Below are positions 26,607-36,127 of a stretch of 64,000 nucleotides of DNA, piece by piece (position 1 is the first letter of the stretch; each line of letters opens with the position of its first letter). The notes under the pieces were generated by a model that saw only the letters and a list, made by a program, of their open reading frames with translations, did no database searches and was not told the origin of the DNA. The stretch comes from Lactobacillus kimbladii (GTDB lineage Bacteria > Bacillota > Bacilli > Lactobacillales > Lactobacillaceae): assembly GCF_014323605.1 (NCBI RefSeq), contig NZ_SCMB01000002.1:310001-374000 (forward strand). The letters are read 5' to 3'. Made by a program: the position numbers and the translations under genes.

Positions 26607-26647
26607 AAAGACCAATAAATCATCTATTGAATGACTTATTGGTCTTT
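26607..26647. terminator. Bidirectional terminator between msrC and the P-type ATPase
   Basis: AAAGACCAATAA pairs with TTATTGGTCTTT, with extra inner pairing TCAT/ATGA. T-rich sequence on the minus strand (TTTTATTTTATTT) makes it serve the ATPase gene as well. Confidence 0.85.
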
Positions 26648-26700
26648 GTAACTTATAAACGACTTTAGATCTCTGGCGAAAATGTATTCCGTTTCACTTT

Positions 26701-29370
26701 TTATTTTTTACCGGAGAGACGCTGAAATTCCTTCACAATTTCTACTATTAAAATCATACAAATTCCAGCTCCCAAAACTATTAACCATTGTGTTGAATTT
26801 AATTCCGTGACGTCAAAGAACTTTGTCATAAATGGTAATTCAACTGCTGCCATGACAATAGCTGAAATCAAGATTGCCCAATTAAACCACTTATTAGCAA
26901 ATGTCCTCTTAGAAAAAATTGATTGGTGAATATACTTAGAATTAAAGGCATGAAACAGTTGAATGAGTCCTAATGTAAGAAAGGCCATTGTCAGAGCATC
27001 AGCATGTTGCAGGTTGGTGTTACCCATGTGAGGGCCAAAATTTAGGCCTAGTTGATAAGTGGTTAAAACAATGACACCTTCTAGTATTCCTTGATAAACA
27101 ATTGAACTGGCAACGCCACCACTGAAGAAGTTTGATTTTTTACCCCGTGGTGTCCGTTTCATAATGCCTTTTTCAACAGGTTCAAGTCCCAGAGCAATAG
27201 CTGGTAAGGTATCTGTCACCAAGTTAATCCACAGCAATTGCACTGGAGCTAAAATATCCCAACCCAGCATGGTCATCATAAATACTGTTAAAACTTCCCC
27301 GACATTACAACTCATGAGGTAAAGAATGGCTTTTTGAATATTGCTAAAGACCTTACGTCCTTGTTTAACAGCTTCAACGATAGTAGCAAAGTTGTCGTCT
27401 GCTAAAACCATATCACTGGCACCTTTTGACACTTCTGTACCAGTGATGCCCATACCAATTCCAATATCAGCTTGCTTTAAACTAGGTGCGTCGTTAACTC
27501 CGTCCCCTGTCATAGCCACAATTTTGCCTTGGGCTTGCCAGGCCTTAACGATACGAACTTTGTGTTCTGGAGAAACCCTGGCATAAACATCAAAATCAGC
27601 TACATGCTTTTCCAGATATTCATCACTAAATTCATCCAGCTGTGCACCGGTAACTACCCGCTCATCTTGGCCAGGCTTCAAAATGCCCAGTCTTTCTGCA
27701 ATTGCCTGAGCAGTGACTTGAAAGTCACCTGTAATCATAACTGTTCTAATACCGGCACTGTGAGCTTCTTTAATAGCCTCTTTTGCTTCAGGACGCTCTG
27801 GGTCTATCATCCCCACCAAGCCAGCAAAAATCAAGTCCTGCTCAACGTTATCAGTTGTAGGATCATCATATAATTGTTCAACTGGTTTATAGGCTAACCC
27901 CAAAACTCGCAAAGCATTTTTAGCCATATTCTGATTTGAAAGCATAATTTCATTTTTTTGCTTCTCAGTAATCTCACTGACTTTACCATCAAGTTCAATC
28001 CGTGTTACCCGTTTGAGCAGTTGATCCGGTGCCCCTTTAACCGCTACAAAATATTGTCCGTTATCTTCATTGACAGTGCTCATTAATTTACGGCCGGAAT
28101 CAAATGGCACTTCCTGTAGCCTCTTATGATTTACAAGTAAATTATGCACATCAATTTTTTGGTCAAGAGCATACTGAATTAAAGCAGTTTCAGTTGGGTC
28201 GCCCAACAATTGATTGTTATCATCAAGTTTTGAATCATTAGCTAAAACCATTGCCATTAAAGCATGATTATCATGATTAATGCTATTTGAAGCTTGATGA
28301 ATCTTATTATCATAATAAACCTGTTCAACTGTCATTTTATTTTGGGTTAAAGTACCGGTTTTATCAGAACAGATGATATCCGTTGCTCCCAACGTTTCCA
28401 CTGCTGGTAACTTACGCACAATCGAATTGTGCTTAGCCATTACCTGAGTACCAAGAGCCAAAATAATAGTCACAATTGCAGGCAACCCTTCCGGAATTGC
28501 AGCAACAGCAAGTGAAACTGCCACCAAGAACATATCGATTGCTAATTTATCCGTAGGTTCTGTTCCCTTTTTAGTGAAAAAGCCTACAACGAATACTACC
28601 GCGCAAATGATTAAAATCATTATAGTCAGAGTCTTACCCAATTGGTTGAGATTACGCTTTAATGGTGTATCCGTTTCATCAGTGTTGTTAAGCATTGTCG
28701 CAATTTTACCGACTTCAGTATTCATACCTGTTTCAGTGACAATGCCTTCACCGCGACCATAAGTAACATTAGTATTAGCAAATGCCATGTTATCCTGGTC
28801 GGCTAATGCTACTTTTTCTTCATTAACAGCATCACTAGTTTTATCAACTGGAACGGACTCACCAGTCAAAGCTGATTCTTCGATTTTGAGACTTTTAGTA
28901 AGAGTCAACCGCAAATCTGCCGGTACGACATCACCTGCTTCAAGCAAGACCACATCCCCAGGTACTAGTTCCGTACTTGGTATTTCTACAATTTGACCAT
29001 CGCGCCGAACATGGGCGTTAGGAGTAGCCATTTTCTTTAACGCATTAATTGCTTCTTCAGAACGTGTTTCTTGAAAAACGCCTAAAACAGCGTTCAAGAT
29101 GACCACAATCATAATAATTGCCGCGTCTGTCCATTCTTGAGCCACAAAGCCGGAAAGCAATGCTGCAACTATTAAAACAATGATCATGAAATCCTTAAAT
29201 TGTGCTAAAAAGCGTTGCCAAATGCTAACTTTCTTTTTGCTAGTCAAACTATTAGAACCATACTGTGCTCGTAATCCATCTATTTGACTCGCTTTTAAAC
29301 CACTGGATACAGACGTTGCAAAGTCCTTTGCAACATCCTCAATTTTTTGATTGTAAAAATTCCGGGGCAT
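26701..29370 (-). CDS. P-type cation ATPase (PMR1/Lmca1-like), likely Mn2+ and/or Ca2+ exporter
   Basis: An 889-residue P2A ATPase: N-terminal cation ATPase domain, TGES actuator motif near 169, PEGLPAIV in the fourth span, phosphorylation site DKTGTLT near 335, GDGVND near 630, and six C-terminal spans. Sequence alone suggests Ca2+, but the transcript leader carries a yybP-ykoY manganese riboswitch, as with the related ATPases of Lactococcus (YoaB) and Streptococcus (MgtA), so Mn2+ export is likely. The RBS GGAGG is 5 bp from the ATG. Confidence 0.88.
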   Translation of the reverse strand: MPRNFYNQKIEDVAKDFATSVSSGLKASQIDGLRAQYGSNSLTSKKKVSIWQRFLAQFKDFMIIVLIVAALLSGFVAQEWTDAAIIMIVVILNAVLGVFQETRSEEAINALKKMATPNAHVRRDGQIVEIPSTELVPGDVVLLEAGDVVPADLRLTLTKSLKIEESALTGESVPVDKTSDAVNEEKVALADQDNMAFANTNVTYGRGEGIVTETGMNTEVGKIATMLNNTDETDTPLKRNLNQLGKTLTIMILIICAVVFVVGFFTKKGTEPTDKLAIDMFLVAVSLAVAAIPEGLPAIVTIILALGTQVMAKHNSIVRKLPAVETLGATDIICSDKTGTLTQNKMTVEQVYYDNKIHQASNSINHDNHALMAMVLANDSKLDDNNQLLGDPTETALIQYALDQKIDVHNLLVNHKRLQEVPFDSGRKLMSTVNEDNGQYFVAVKGAPDQLLKRVTRIELDGKVSEITEKQKNEIMLSNQNMAKNALRVLGLAYKPVEQLYDDPTTDNVEQDLIFAGLVGMIDPERPEAKEAIKEAHSAGIRTVMITGDFQVTAQAIAERLGILKPGQDERVVTGAQLDEFSDEYLEKHVADFDVYARVSPEHKVRIVKAWQAQGKIVAMTGDGVNDAPSLKQADIGIGMGITGTEVSKGASDMVLADDNFATIVEAVKQGRKVFSNIQKAILYLMSCNVGEVLTVFMMTMLGWDILAPVQLLWINLVTDTLPAIALGLEPVEKGIMKRTPRGKKSNFFSGGVASSIVYQGILEGVIVLTTYQLGLNFGPHMGNTNLQHADALTMAFLTLGLIQLFHAFNSKYIHQSIFSKRTFANKWFNWAILISAIVMAAVELPFMTKFFDVTELNSTQWLIVLGAGICMILIVEIVKEFQRLSGKK

Positions 29371-29387
29371 CTTTACCTCCTAATAAC

Positions 29388-29424
29388 AAAAAAGAGACTT
29401 ATATGTACAACACACACAAGTCTC
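29388..29424 (-). terminator. Expression-platform terminator of the manganese riboswitch
   Basis: On the minus strand GAGACTT (29418-29424) pairs with AAGTCTC (29394-29400), followed by six Ts, 18 bp before the ATPase start. The 5' arm is also the 3' strand of the aptamer, so metal binding would prevent terminator formation and switch the gene on. Confidence 0.8.
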
Positions 29425-29505
29425 ACTATTTAAGATAAGTCCAGAAGTATTTCTTCGGGTGTTGGGCTTATCGCAAGTAATTGCTGTTACTCCCTTATGA
29501 TGCTT
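29418..29505 (-). ncRNA. yybP-ykoY manganese riboswitch aptamer
   Basis: The minus strand carries the family signatures in order: AAGGGAGTAA (29487-29496), then an internal arm with CCAACACCCG, then GTGAGACTT near 29418-29426. GGGAGUA and GAGAC-type ends with an intervening CAACA loop are the conserved yybP-ykoY parts that bind Mn2+. The aptamer overlaps a terminator and precedes a cation ATPase gene, as in known cases. Confidence 0.8.
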
Positions 29506-29566
29506 CTTATTATAAATAAATTTATTACTTTTAACAAGAATAAGGCTATTAAATTAATTAAATAAA

Positions 29567-29602
29567 AAAACATGACTTCATATTTCGAGAGGTCATGTTT
29601 TT
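29567..29602 (-). terminator. Terminator of the phosphoketolase gene
   Basis: AAAACATGAC pairs with GTCATGTTTT; T-rich on the minus strand beyond the stop at 29618. Confidence 0.85.
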
Positions 29603-29617
29603 AATAAATACTAATAT

Positions 29618-32020
29618 TTACTTAAGACCGGTCCACTTCCATTCAGTAACTTCAGGCATATCTTTACCATTGTCACGAATGTATTGGTGGTGTTTTGCAA
29701 GTAATCTATCCATTTCCGCTACAAAGCCTGCACACTTTTCAGCGTAACGAGGAACACTTAAAATGGCATCTTTTGCCAAATGGAAACGATCAAGTTTATT
29801 AACTACACGCATGTCAAATGGCGTTGTGATGTCTCCTTCTTCCTCATAGCAGTGAATATGAACATTGCTACGCTTGCGACCAAACCAAATTGATTGCATC
29901 ATTGCCTTATAGCCATGCCATGCAAAAATCACTGGCACATCACTTGGGAATAATTGCTCAAATTCTGCATCAGAAATTGCTTCTGGATTATCCTTAGTAT
30001 TCATCAATTTCATAACGTCAATTACGTTAATATAACGAATCTTGAGATCAGGGAAATTCTTATGCAAAATATCAATTGCCGCAAGGGATTCCATTGTCGG
30101 TTCCGTTTCAGTTGAGGCAAATACAACATCAGGCTTAGCATTTTGGTCAGTTGATGCCCAATCAATGTACGATAAACCGTGGTTGGCAATACGAGTTGCT
30201 TCATCAATTGAGAACCATTGTGGTCTTTCCTGCTTGGAAGTAACCAAAATGTTGATGCACTCACGATCGGTGAAAGCTTTTTGTGAAACTGCCAACAGTG
30301 AATTGGTATCAGCTGGTAAATACTCATGAACTAAATCTGGACGATTCTTTTCATACATGTGAGTCAAGACACCAGGGTCTTGGTGAGTATAACCATTATG
30401 GTCTTGTTGAAAGACAGTTGAAGTCGCAACAAAGTTTAATGACGGATAGTCCTTACGCCAATATTGTTCCTTAGCCTTTCTTAACCATTTCATATGTTGA
30501 GTCAGCATTGAATCTACAACTCGACCAAATGATTCATATGTAGCAAAGAAACCGTGACGACCAGACAAAACATAGCCCTCAAGCCAGCCTTCGTCTTGGT
30601 GCTCAGACAATTGTGAATCAATCAAACGACCACTTGGTGCCAGGTTTTCATCATTAGGTGTATGAACGGAGCTTTCCCATTGCCGTTTTTGCTCATCAAT
30701 AAATTTAAATAAACGGTTTGACTTAGTTTCATCAGGGCCAAAGCCACGGAAGGTATTGGGATTAAGTTCTGCAATTTCGTTTAAATATTTAGCCCATTCC
30801 GTCATGTCTTCAGCTTCAATAGAACCTGGTTGATCAAATTTTAAGGCATATTTACGGTAATCCGGCAAACTAAGACGCTTAGCTTTTTCTCCACCCGCAT
30901 TAGTGATTGGATTCATAGCCATCCTGCTATCACCAGTAACATTATCAGCTGTCACGATTTCAGTTGGAACGCCATTTTCATCGAATAACTCTTCCGGTTT
31001 ATAACTCTTAAGCCAGTCCACCAGCATATCTTTATGTTCCATATCATCTTGAGCAACAGGAATTGGAATCTGGTGAGCTCTAAATGAATTTTCAATTGGG
31101 TTACCATCAAGATCCTTCTTTGGACCAGTCCAGCCCTTTGGCACCCGGAAAATAATCATTGGCCAGTGGGGCAAGGTTTCATCATTATTTTCACGAGCAT
31201 TCTTTTGAATAGCCTTAATCTCTTCAATCACGGTATCCATCAATTTAGCCATTTCTTCATGAACCTGCATGTGGTCTTTATAGCCATCAAATTCACCGCC
31301 ATTGTAAGCAGAAATAATATAAGGATGCCAACCCATGCCTTCAAAATACTTGGTCAATTCCTCATCCGACATTCTGGAAACGATAGTTGGATTTGAAATC
31401 TTGAAACCATTAATTTGCAAGATTGGTAAAACTGCACCGTCCTTGATTGGGTTAATAAATTTATCACTAAACCAGCTGGCTGCAAGTGGTCCTGTTTCTG
31501 CCTCACCATCGCCAATTTCAACTGCTGCAATTACGTCAGGATTGTCTAAAATTGCACCTGTACCATGAGAAAGTGAGTAACCTAATTCTCCACCTTCATG
31601 CATTGAGCCGGGAGTCTCAGGAGCAGCGTGTGAAGCAGAGCCACCTGGGAAACTGAAACGCTTAAAGAGTTTAGCCATTCCTTTTTCGTCTTGTTGAATT
31701 TCAGGATAAAGCTCGCTGTAAGAACCATCAAGGTATGAATTAGATACCATAACCTGACCACCATGACCTGAACCTTCAATATAGAACATGTTCAAACCAT
31801 ATTTTTTGATAACTCTGTTTAAATGAGCATAAATAAAGTTTTGCGGTGAAATAGTGCCCCAGTGACCAATCGGCTTAGGCTTAACTTCACTTGCCTGCAA
31901 TTCATGCTTTAATAACGGATTGCTCATCAAGAAAAGTTGACCTACAGATAGATAATTTGCTGCACGCCAGTGAGCATCAACGCTTTTGAGAAATTCTTTT
32001 GAGTCGTAATCAACTGCCAT
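29618..32020 (-). CDS. xfp: Phosphoketolase (xylulose-5-P/fructose-6-P)
   Basis: An 800-residue thiamine-diphosphate enzyme, full length for the family. Visible blocks include the substrate/TPP region ...[25 protein letters not shown] (its GDGEAETGP binds the cofactor), [18 protein letters not shown] and the acceptor-side [11 protein letters not shown]. It splits xylulose 5-phosphate (and often fructose 6-phosphate) with phosphate into acetyl phosphate and a shorter sugar phosphate. It stands alone under a strong promoter, divergent from a DeoR regulator. It would serve pentose and nucleoside ribose use together with rpiA. Confidence 0.95.
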   Translation of the reverse strand: MAVDYDSKEFLKSVDAHWRAANYLSVGQLFLMSNPLLKHELQASEVKPKPIGHWGTISPQNFIYAHLNRVIKKYGLNMFYIEGSGHGGQVMVSNSYLDGSYSELYPEIQQDEKGMAKLFKRFSFPGGSASHAAPETPGSMHEGGELGYSLSHGTGAILDNPDVIAAVEIGDGEAETGPLAASWFSDKFINPIKDGAVLPILQINGFKISNPTIVSRMSDEELTKYFEGMGWHPYIISAYNGGEFDGYKDHMQVHEEMAKLMDTVIEEIKAIQKNARENNDETLPHWPMIIFRVPKGWTGPKKDLDGNPIENSFRAHQIPIPVAQDDMEHKDMLVDWLKSYKPEELFDENGVPTEIVTADNVTGDSRMAMNPITNAGGEKAKRLSLPDYRKYALKFDQPGSIEAEDMTEWAKYLNEIAELNPNTFRGFGPDETKSNRLFKFIDEQKRQWESSVHTPNDENLAPSGRLIDSQLSEHQDEGWLEGYVLSGRHGFFATYESFGRVVDSMLTQHMKWLRKAKEQYWRKDYPSLNFVATSTVFQQDHNGYTHQDPGVLTHMYEKNRPDLVHEYLPADTNSLLAVSQKAFTDRECINILVTSKQERPQWFSIDEATRIANHGLSYIDWASTDQNAKPDVVFASTETEPTMESLAAIDILHKNFPDLKIRYINVIDVMKLMNTKDNPEAISDAEFEQLFPSDVPVIFAWHGYKAMMQSIWFGRKRSNVHIHCYEEEGDITTPFDMRVVNKLDRFHLAKDAILSVPRYAEKCAGFVAEMDRLLAKHHQYIRDNGKDMPEVTEWKWTGLK

Positions 32021-32067
32021 TTTTATTCTCCCTTTTTAATATTTGCTAAAATTCATTTTATAAACAT

Positions 32068-32125
32068 ATTATAGCAAGTTTCCAGCAAAGTTCAACCATT
32101 TTAAAAATTGGTTCGTCCCAATTTT
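32068..32125 (-). promoter_or_regulatory. xfp promoter with upstream inverted repeat
   Basis: On the minus strand -35 TTGAAC (32090-32095) and -10 TATAAT (32068-32073) are 16 bp apart. Just above the -35 lies the perfect inverted repeat AAAATTGG/CCAATTTT (32104-32125), a candidate activator or repressor site. Confidence 0.7.
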
Positions 32126-32163
32126 AAAAAAATAAGTGTTTAGTTATTGCCAAGTAGATAAGT

Positions 32164-32252
32164 AATACTGTTATTATGGCATTTTCTGTTTACAGATCTG
32201 TATATTTATGTTCAAATACTGATAAATACTTATTTTTTAAATTAAATACTGA
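32164..32252. repeat. Four AATACT(G) boxes upstream of the DeoR gene
   Basis: AATACTG occurs at 32164-32170 and 32215-32221, AATACT at 32225-32230, and AATACTG again at 32245-32251. Two of the copies share AAATACTGA. Directly repeated short boxes are usual for DeoR operators, so autoregulation or control of the divergent xfp gene is possible. Confidence 0.5.
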
Positions 32253-32307
32253 AAAAGTGATTAAACAATGTTTGTTCTAGTGCTAAATTAGGCACAGGAG
32301 AGGTAAT

Positions 32308-33072
32308 ATGACACAAGAAGAACGTCTGCAACAAATTAAGCAAATGCTTAATCAAGAAAATCATTTGAGTACTCGCAAGTTAGCAAATTATTTCAACATT
32401 TCTTTTGATACAGCTCGTCGTGACGTAGTGCGTTTAACTGCAACTGGTCAAGCTATCAGAGTTCATGGTGGATTAGTTGCGATAGACCGTAGTGATGTAC
32501 CTAACTTTCTCATGAGAAGTCAAATAGATTCACCAGTAAAAACTAAAATGGCAAAAATGGCTCAGAGATTTATCCATCCTAACCAGTGTGACTTTATCGG
32601 TCCATCAACTACTTTAAAGAAATTGTGTGACTTAATTTGTGGCACTGATTTGCAAATTGTTACTAACTCAATTGATAATTCGTTAGCTCTGATGCAGTCA
32701 AAACTACCTAATGTGAGACTTCTTGGAGGCAAAATTGATAAGGAACATAGATTTAATTACTCTATTACCTCACTTGAGCTTTTGCAAAAAATAAGTTTTA
32801 ACACTGCTTTCGTTGGTACTTCAAATGTTAAAAGCGACGGTATCTATTCAACAAAAATGAGTGATTCAGAATTAATCAAGATTGCAAGTTCAAGAGCAAA
32901 ACATGTGATAGTTGTTGCAGAAAAATACAAATTTGATAGTCAAAATACATCTCCTTATATGTCAATTCCGCTTAACAAGATTGACGTTTTAATCACAGAT
33001 TTGCCTTTACCTGAAAATTTCCAAAAGAATTTTTCGCCAAAGACACAAATCATTTCGGTATTGAGGAAGTGA
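32308..33072 (+). CDS. DeoR-family sugar metabolism regulator
   Basis: A 254-residue regulator: DeoR winged helix at residues 1-60 (LSTRKLANYFNISFDTARRD, then RVHGG), followed by the ISOCOT-fold effector domain that binds a phosphorylated sugar (TNSIDNSLAL, FVGTSNVKSDGIYS). It is divergent from phosphoketolase, so control of that gene is plausible. A short hypothetical gene follows after 4 bp. RBS AGGAGAGG. Confidence 0.88.
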   Translation: MTQEERLQQIKQMLNQENHLSTRKLANYFNISFDTARRDVVRLTATGQAIRVHGGLVAIDRSDVPNFLMRSQIDSPVKTKMAKMAQRFIHPNQCDFIGPSTTLKKLCDLICGTDLQIVTNSIDNSLALMQSKLPNVRLLGGKIDKEHRFNYSITSLELLQKISFNTAFVGTSNVKSDGIYSTKMSDSELIKIASSRAKHVIVVAEKYKFDSQNTSPYMSIPLNKIDVLITDLPLPENFQKNFSPKTQIISVLRK

Positions 33073-33076
33073 GGTT

Positions 33077-33448
33077 ATGCGCAGCTTTTTTGGTAGCTTG
33101 TTTTCAACAAAACGGCAACAGCTAATCGAAGAAGTTTATCAAGACTTAGATCAATTTTATAATAGTTTTTTTAGTAATATATACAATGAATTGAATATCA
33201 AAAAATATAAGCAAATTCGTGATGCCGTTGGTATGGTAATGCGCAAGTTTGACAGTAAAGATCACCCATTAGAATATACTGGCAAATTAGTATTGTATAT
33301 TGAGGCATGTGTCGCACTGCAGCATTTGCATTTAACGACCCTGCAGCAAAAACTTTTGCGTGACTTAAGTAATAAAACCAGAAAAATCAACTTAAACTTT
33401 GTTTATACTGGACGGATTATGGATATGCAACAATTCAAGAATATTTGA
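33077..33448 (+). CDS. Hypothetical helical protein co-transcribed with the DeoR gene
   Basis: A 123-residue, predicted mostly alpha-helical, soluble protein with many Gln, Leu and Lys. The gene starts 4 bp after the DeoR stop, so it belongs to the same transcript. No motif, membrane span or signal is visible. Its size and helical character recall bacteriocin immunity-type bundles, but I cannot support that. Function unknown. Confidence 0.7.
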   Translation: MRSFFGSLFSTKRQQLIEEVYQDLDQFYNSFFSNIYNELNIKKYKQIRDAVGMVMRKFDSKDHPLEYTGKLVLYIEACVALQHLHLTTLQQKLLRDLSNKTRKINLNFVYTGRIMDMQQFKNI

Positions 33449-33475
33449 TTTTCTTTTTTAAATAGAATGTATCCC

Positions 33476-33502
33476 AAAAAAGCAGGCCAAAGCCTGCTTT
33501 TT
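33476..33502. terminator. Terminator between the DeoR transcript and the rih-gntR transcript
   Basis: AAAAAAGCAGGC pairs with GCCTGCTTTTT around a 4-nt loop and serves both converging transcripts. Confidence 0.9.
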
Positions 33503-34227
33503 CATTTATTCAAATTTACAAAAGTATTGAATCTCATATATTGGTAATGAATACGCATAGTTGATACTTCAAATGGCGTACCATCATCTAAAAAGAAAAT
33601 ACCTTCCATTACTCCGACTGGTTCGCTCTCTTTCAAATTAAGCCGTGTTTGATCTTCATCATTTGATGGCTCAACAGTAATATTCAGAAAGGCTTTAGTA
33701 ACCACTTTATTTTGCGAATCTTCTAAGTAATTAAAAAGTGATTTTTTCAAGTGTTCAGGTTTTAACTCAGGAACAATTTTAATTGGTACATACCCAGTTT
33801 CAATTAAAAATGGTTGCTTATCTAAAAAACGAAGTCTTTTAAATTGGTACACAAAGTCATTTTCTTTCAGAAACAAGTCTTGTGCAATTCCTTTAGGAGT
33901 CTTGATTACGCTAAAAGACAGCAACTTAATTCCTTGCTTTTTGCCAGGAACTTTCAAACTATCAGTTAAACCTAAGTTAGACCCCTCATAGCGAAACAAG
34001 GACTGATTTTTTAAATACAAAGGGTTAATAAATGTTCCACTACCCCTTTTTTTAAAGACAATGCCTTGTTGAGAAAGCAGCTCCATCGCTCTTTTCATTG
34101 AGGAACGACTTACTTGATAGTGTTCAGCTAGACTACGCTCGTCTGGAAGGCGCATCCCCTCATATTTGTTATCTAAAATATTCTGTTTAATATCACGCAT
34201 CACAGTACGATAAACGAAATCTGCCAT
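33502..34227 (-). CDS. GntR/HutC regulator next to a nucleoside hydrolase
   Basis: A 241-residue regulator with an N-terminal winged helix (LPDERSLAEHYQVSRSSMKR, about 27-46) and a UTRA domain from about 80 to 235. It lies 8 bp after the nucleoside hydrolase gene and probably regulates that operon in response to a nucleoside-derived metabolite. The ligand is not readable. Confidence 0.87.
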   Translation of the reverse strand: MADFVYRTVMRDIKQNILDNKYEGMRLPDERSLAEHYQVSRSSMKRAMELLSQQGIVFKKRGSGTFINPLYLKNQSLFRYEGSNLGLTDSLKVPGKKQGIKLLSFSVIKTPKGIAQDLFLKENDFVYQFKRLRFLDKQPFLIETGYVPIKIVPELKPEHLKKSLFNYLEDSQNKVVTKAFLNITVEPSNDEDQTRLNLKESEPVGVMEGIFFLDDGTPFEVSTMRIHYQYMRFNTFVNLNK

Positions 34228-34235
34228 TATCTACC

Positions 34236-35159
34236 TCAATTATTTATATTCCTGACGGCGGCAATTAACCATTCTGAAAATTGCACCCGGTCAACTTTCA
34301 CTCCAACTTGAACATTTGCTGGTTTATTAAAGAAGTTATTAAAATCAATTAAAGAAGCACCGTAAGCACTTGGACTTTTGGTATCTACTACGACATATGC
34401 AGGCTTAAAGTTAAACATTTCGGGTTTTACCAGCATACCCGCTGCCAATGCATCGTATACTTCACGACCATTAGTTTCAGTATGATCATGTAAATTGCTC
34501 ATAATATGGTTGAGCATGTCTCCAGTTCTGCCTAAATTCTTAATTTGGGCCAAAACATCTGGAGTCATGTATGCTTGATGTCCTAATTCAAGAGGTGCTA
34601 ATAAAATTTTTACGCCACTTGAAAAAACAATCTGTGCCGCTTCTGGATCACCGGCAACATTATATTCTGCATAAGGTCCCCAATTGCCGCGACCGATTGC
34701 ACCACCCATAATTACCAGTTGCTCAATTTTAGGCAAATCTTCTGGAAATTGCCTAAAGTAAAGTGCAAAATCTGTTGCTGGCCCAATTTGCATTAAAGTT
34801 ACTTTTTCAGCACTACCAGCAACAACTTCATGAATTGCCTCTGCAGCAATACCTGGTTTCAATAAGTTGTGATTAGGCGCAGGAAAGTCAAATCCAGCCA
34901 ATCCATTCTTGCCGTGAACATCTGAGGCATCGATTTGATCCCGCAGTAAAGGTCTGACAGCACCACTGACAACAGGGACATTGGTTTTTAAAAATGTTTC
35001 CAATTTTAAAGTATTGTCCAGAGTATTTTTCAATGGTACATTGCCCCAAGTTGCTGCTATCAATTTAACATCAAATTCAGGAGCAAATAAGGCAGCGGTA
35101 ATTGCTACAACATCATCAATTCCGGGATCAGTACTAATTATCAATGGTTTTTTTAACAT
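34236..35159 (-). CDS. Nucleoside hydrolase (ribonucleoside to base plus ribose)
   Basis: A 307-residue protein of the IU-nucleoside hydrolase family. The Ca2+-binding signature DPGIDDVVAI begins at residue 11 (Asp11, Asp15, Asp16). Later conserved parts include the NVAGDPEAAQIVFSSG segment and the Asp-containing YDALAAG. It frees ribose from nucleosides; whether pyrimidine or purine type is not clear. With rpiA and phosphoketolase nearby, ribose recovery is a consistent theme. It heads a two-gene operon with GntR. Confidence 0.88.
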   Translation of the reverse strand: MLKKPLIISTDPGIDDVVAITAALFAPEFDVKLIAATWGNVPLKNTLDNTLKLETFLKTNVPVVSGAVRPLLRDQIDASDVHGKNGLAGFDFPAPNHNLLKPGIAAEAIHEVVAGSAEKVTLMQIGPATDFALYFRQFPEDLPKIEQLVIMGGAIGRGNWGPYAEYNVAGDPEAAQIVFSSGVKILLAPLELGHQAYMTPDVLAQIKNLGRTGDMLNHIMSNLHDHTETNGREVYDALAAGMLVKPEMFNFKPAYVVVDTKSPSAYGASLIDFNNFFNKPANVQVGVKVDRVQFSEWLIAAVRNINN

Positions 35160-35245
35160 AAGTATCCTCTTTTTAAAAATGGTTATAAAACAATAATACC
35201 AAATTTAGCTGCTCGTTGCTGTAAAAATAAAAAGAGCTGACATTG

Positions 35246-35286
35246 AAATAAGCCCCGACAGTTAGAAAACTATTTGGGACTTATTT
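35246..35286 (-). terminator. Likely terminator of rpiA
   Basis: AAATAAGCCCC and GGGACTTATTT pair with one mismatch, 34 bp beyond the rpiA stop on the minus strand. Confidence 0.6.
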
Positions 35287-35319
35287 AACTCACAGTTATG
35301 TTTCAAGCTAACTTAAAAG

Positions 35320-36012
35320 CTACTTTTTTCGATCTTCGATCTTGCCATTAGAATGTGCAATAAATGCCTCATCGCACATTCCAAGAAAAAGCCCATGTTC
35401 TACTACGCCTACGGTATGATCCAAATAATCAGCTAAACCACGAGGAACAGGAATAGGATCAATATTCAAATCGATAATAAAATTGCCATAATGAGTTACA
35501 AAGCGTTCATTACCTGTCAGGCGCCACCGTGGATTCAAGCCTTCAGCTTGAAAAAGTCTAAAATTTTGTTCACATGAAACAGGTAAAACTTCAACAGGCA
35601 GAGGAAAACCGCTTAAACGCTCAACCACTTTAGATTCGTCTACAATCCAAATTATTTTTCGAGAATTAATTGCAACATTTTTTTCCATGGTCAAAGCGCC
35701 ACCGCCGCCTTTAATACCATCAAAGTTAGCTGCTAGCCTGTCTGCGCCATCGATAGTCAAATCAAGTTGATCTACTGCATTCAAGTCATCAACATGAAAA
35801 CCGTAGCTTTCCATTTGCTTCTTACTTCTGCTTGAAGTTGTTACCACAGCATCAAGGTCAAGACCTTCTTCTTTTTTTCTTCTGCCTAACTCATCAATTA
35901 AAAATGCTACTGTCGAACCAGTGCCTACTCCCAGTTTCATTCCTGATTTGACTAATTCAGCAGCTTTTACAGCAGCTTGCTTTTTTAACTTATCCTGCTC
36001 TTCTTTATCCAT
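35320..36012 (-). CDS. rpiA: Ribose-5-phosphate isomerase A
   Basis: A 230-residue enzyme interconverting ribose 5-phosphate and ribulose 5-phosphate. The family blocks are present: GVGTGSTVAFLIDEL (28-42), DLTIDGADRLAA and KGGGGALTMEKNVA. It belongs to the pentose phosphate pathway and feeds the phosphoketolase route. It appears monocistronic, with hairpins on both sides. Confidence 0.95.
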   Translation of the reverse strand: MDKEEQDKLKKQAAVKAAELVKSGMKLGVGTGSTVAFLIDELGRRKKEEGLDLDAVVTTSSRSKKQMESYGFHVDDLNAVDQLDLTIDGADRLAANFDGIKGGGGALTMEKNVAINSRKIIWIVDESKVVERLSGFPLPVEVLPVSCEQNFRLFQAEGLNPRWRLTGNERFVTHYGNFIIDLNIDPIPVPRGLADYLDHTVGVVEHGLFLGMCDEAFIAHSNGKIEDRKK

Positions 36013-36092
36013 AATTCATGCTTTCTAAAACTATATTATTAATTGTCAATTTAAATTAATTATAGCAAAAGTAAGATAAAAAGAAGATACAA

Positions 36093-36114
36093 AAAAGCAG
36101 TTAAAACTGCTTTT
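36093..36114 (-). terminator. Terminator of dps
   Basis: AAAAGCAGTT and AACTGCTTTT form a tight hairpin, 14 bp beyond the dps stop. Confidence 0.8.
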
Positions 36115-36127
36115 AAACTTGGTTAAA

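Noticed and set aside
30042-30474. Plus-strand frames inside phosphoketolase
   Set aside because: They are antisense shadows of a highly conserved gene with no start signals.
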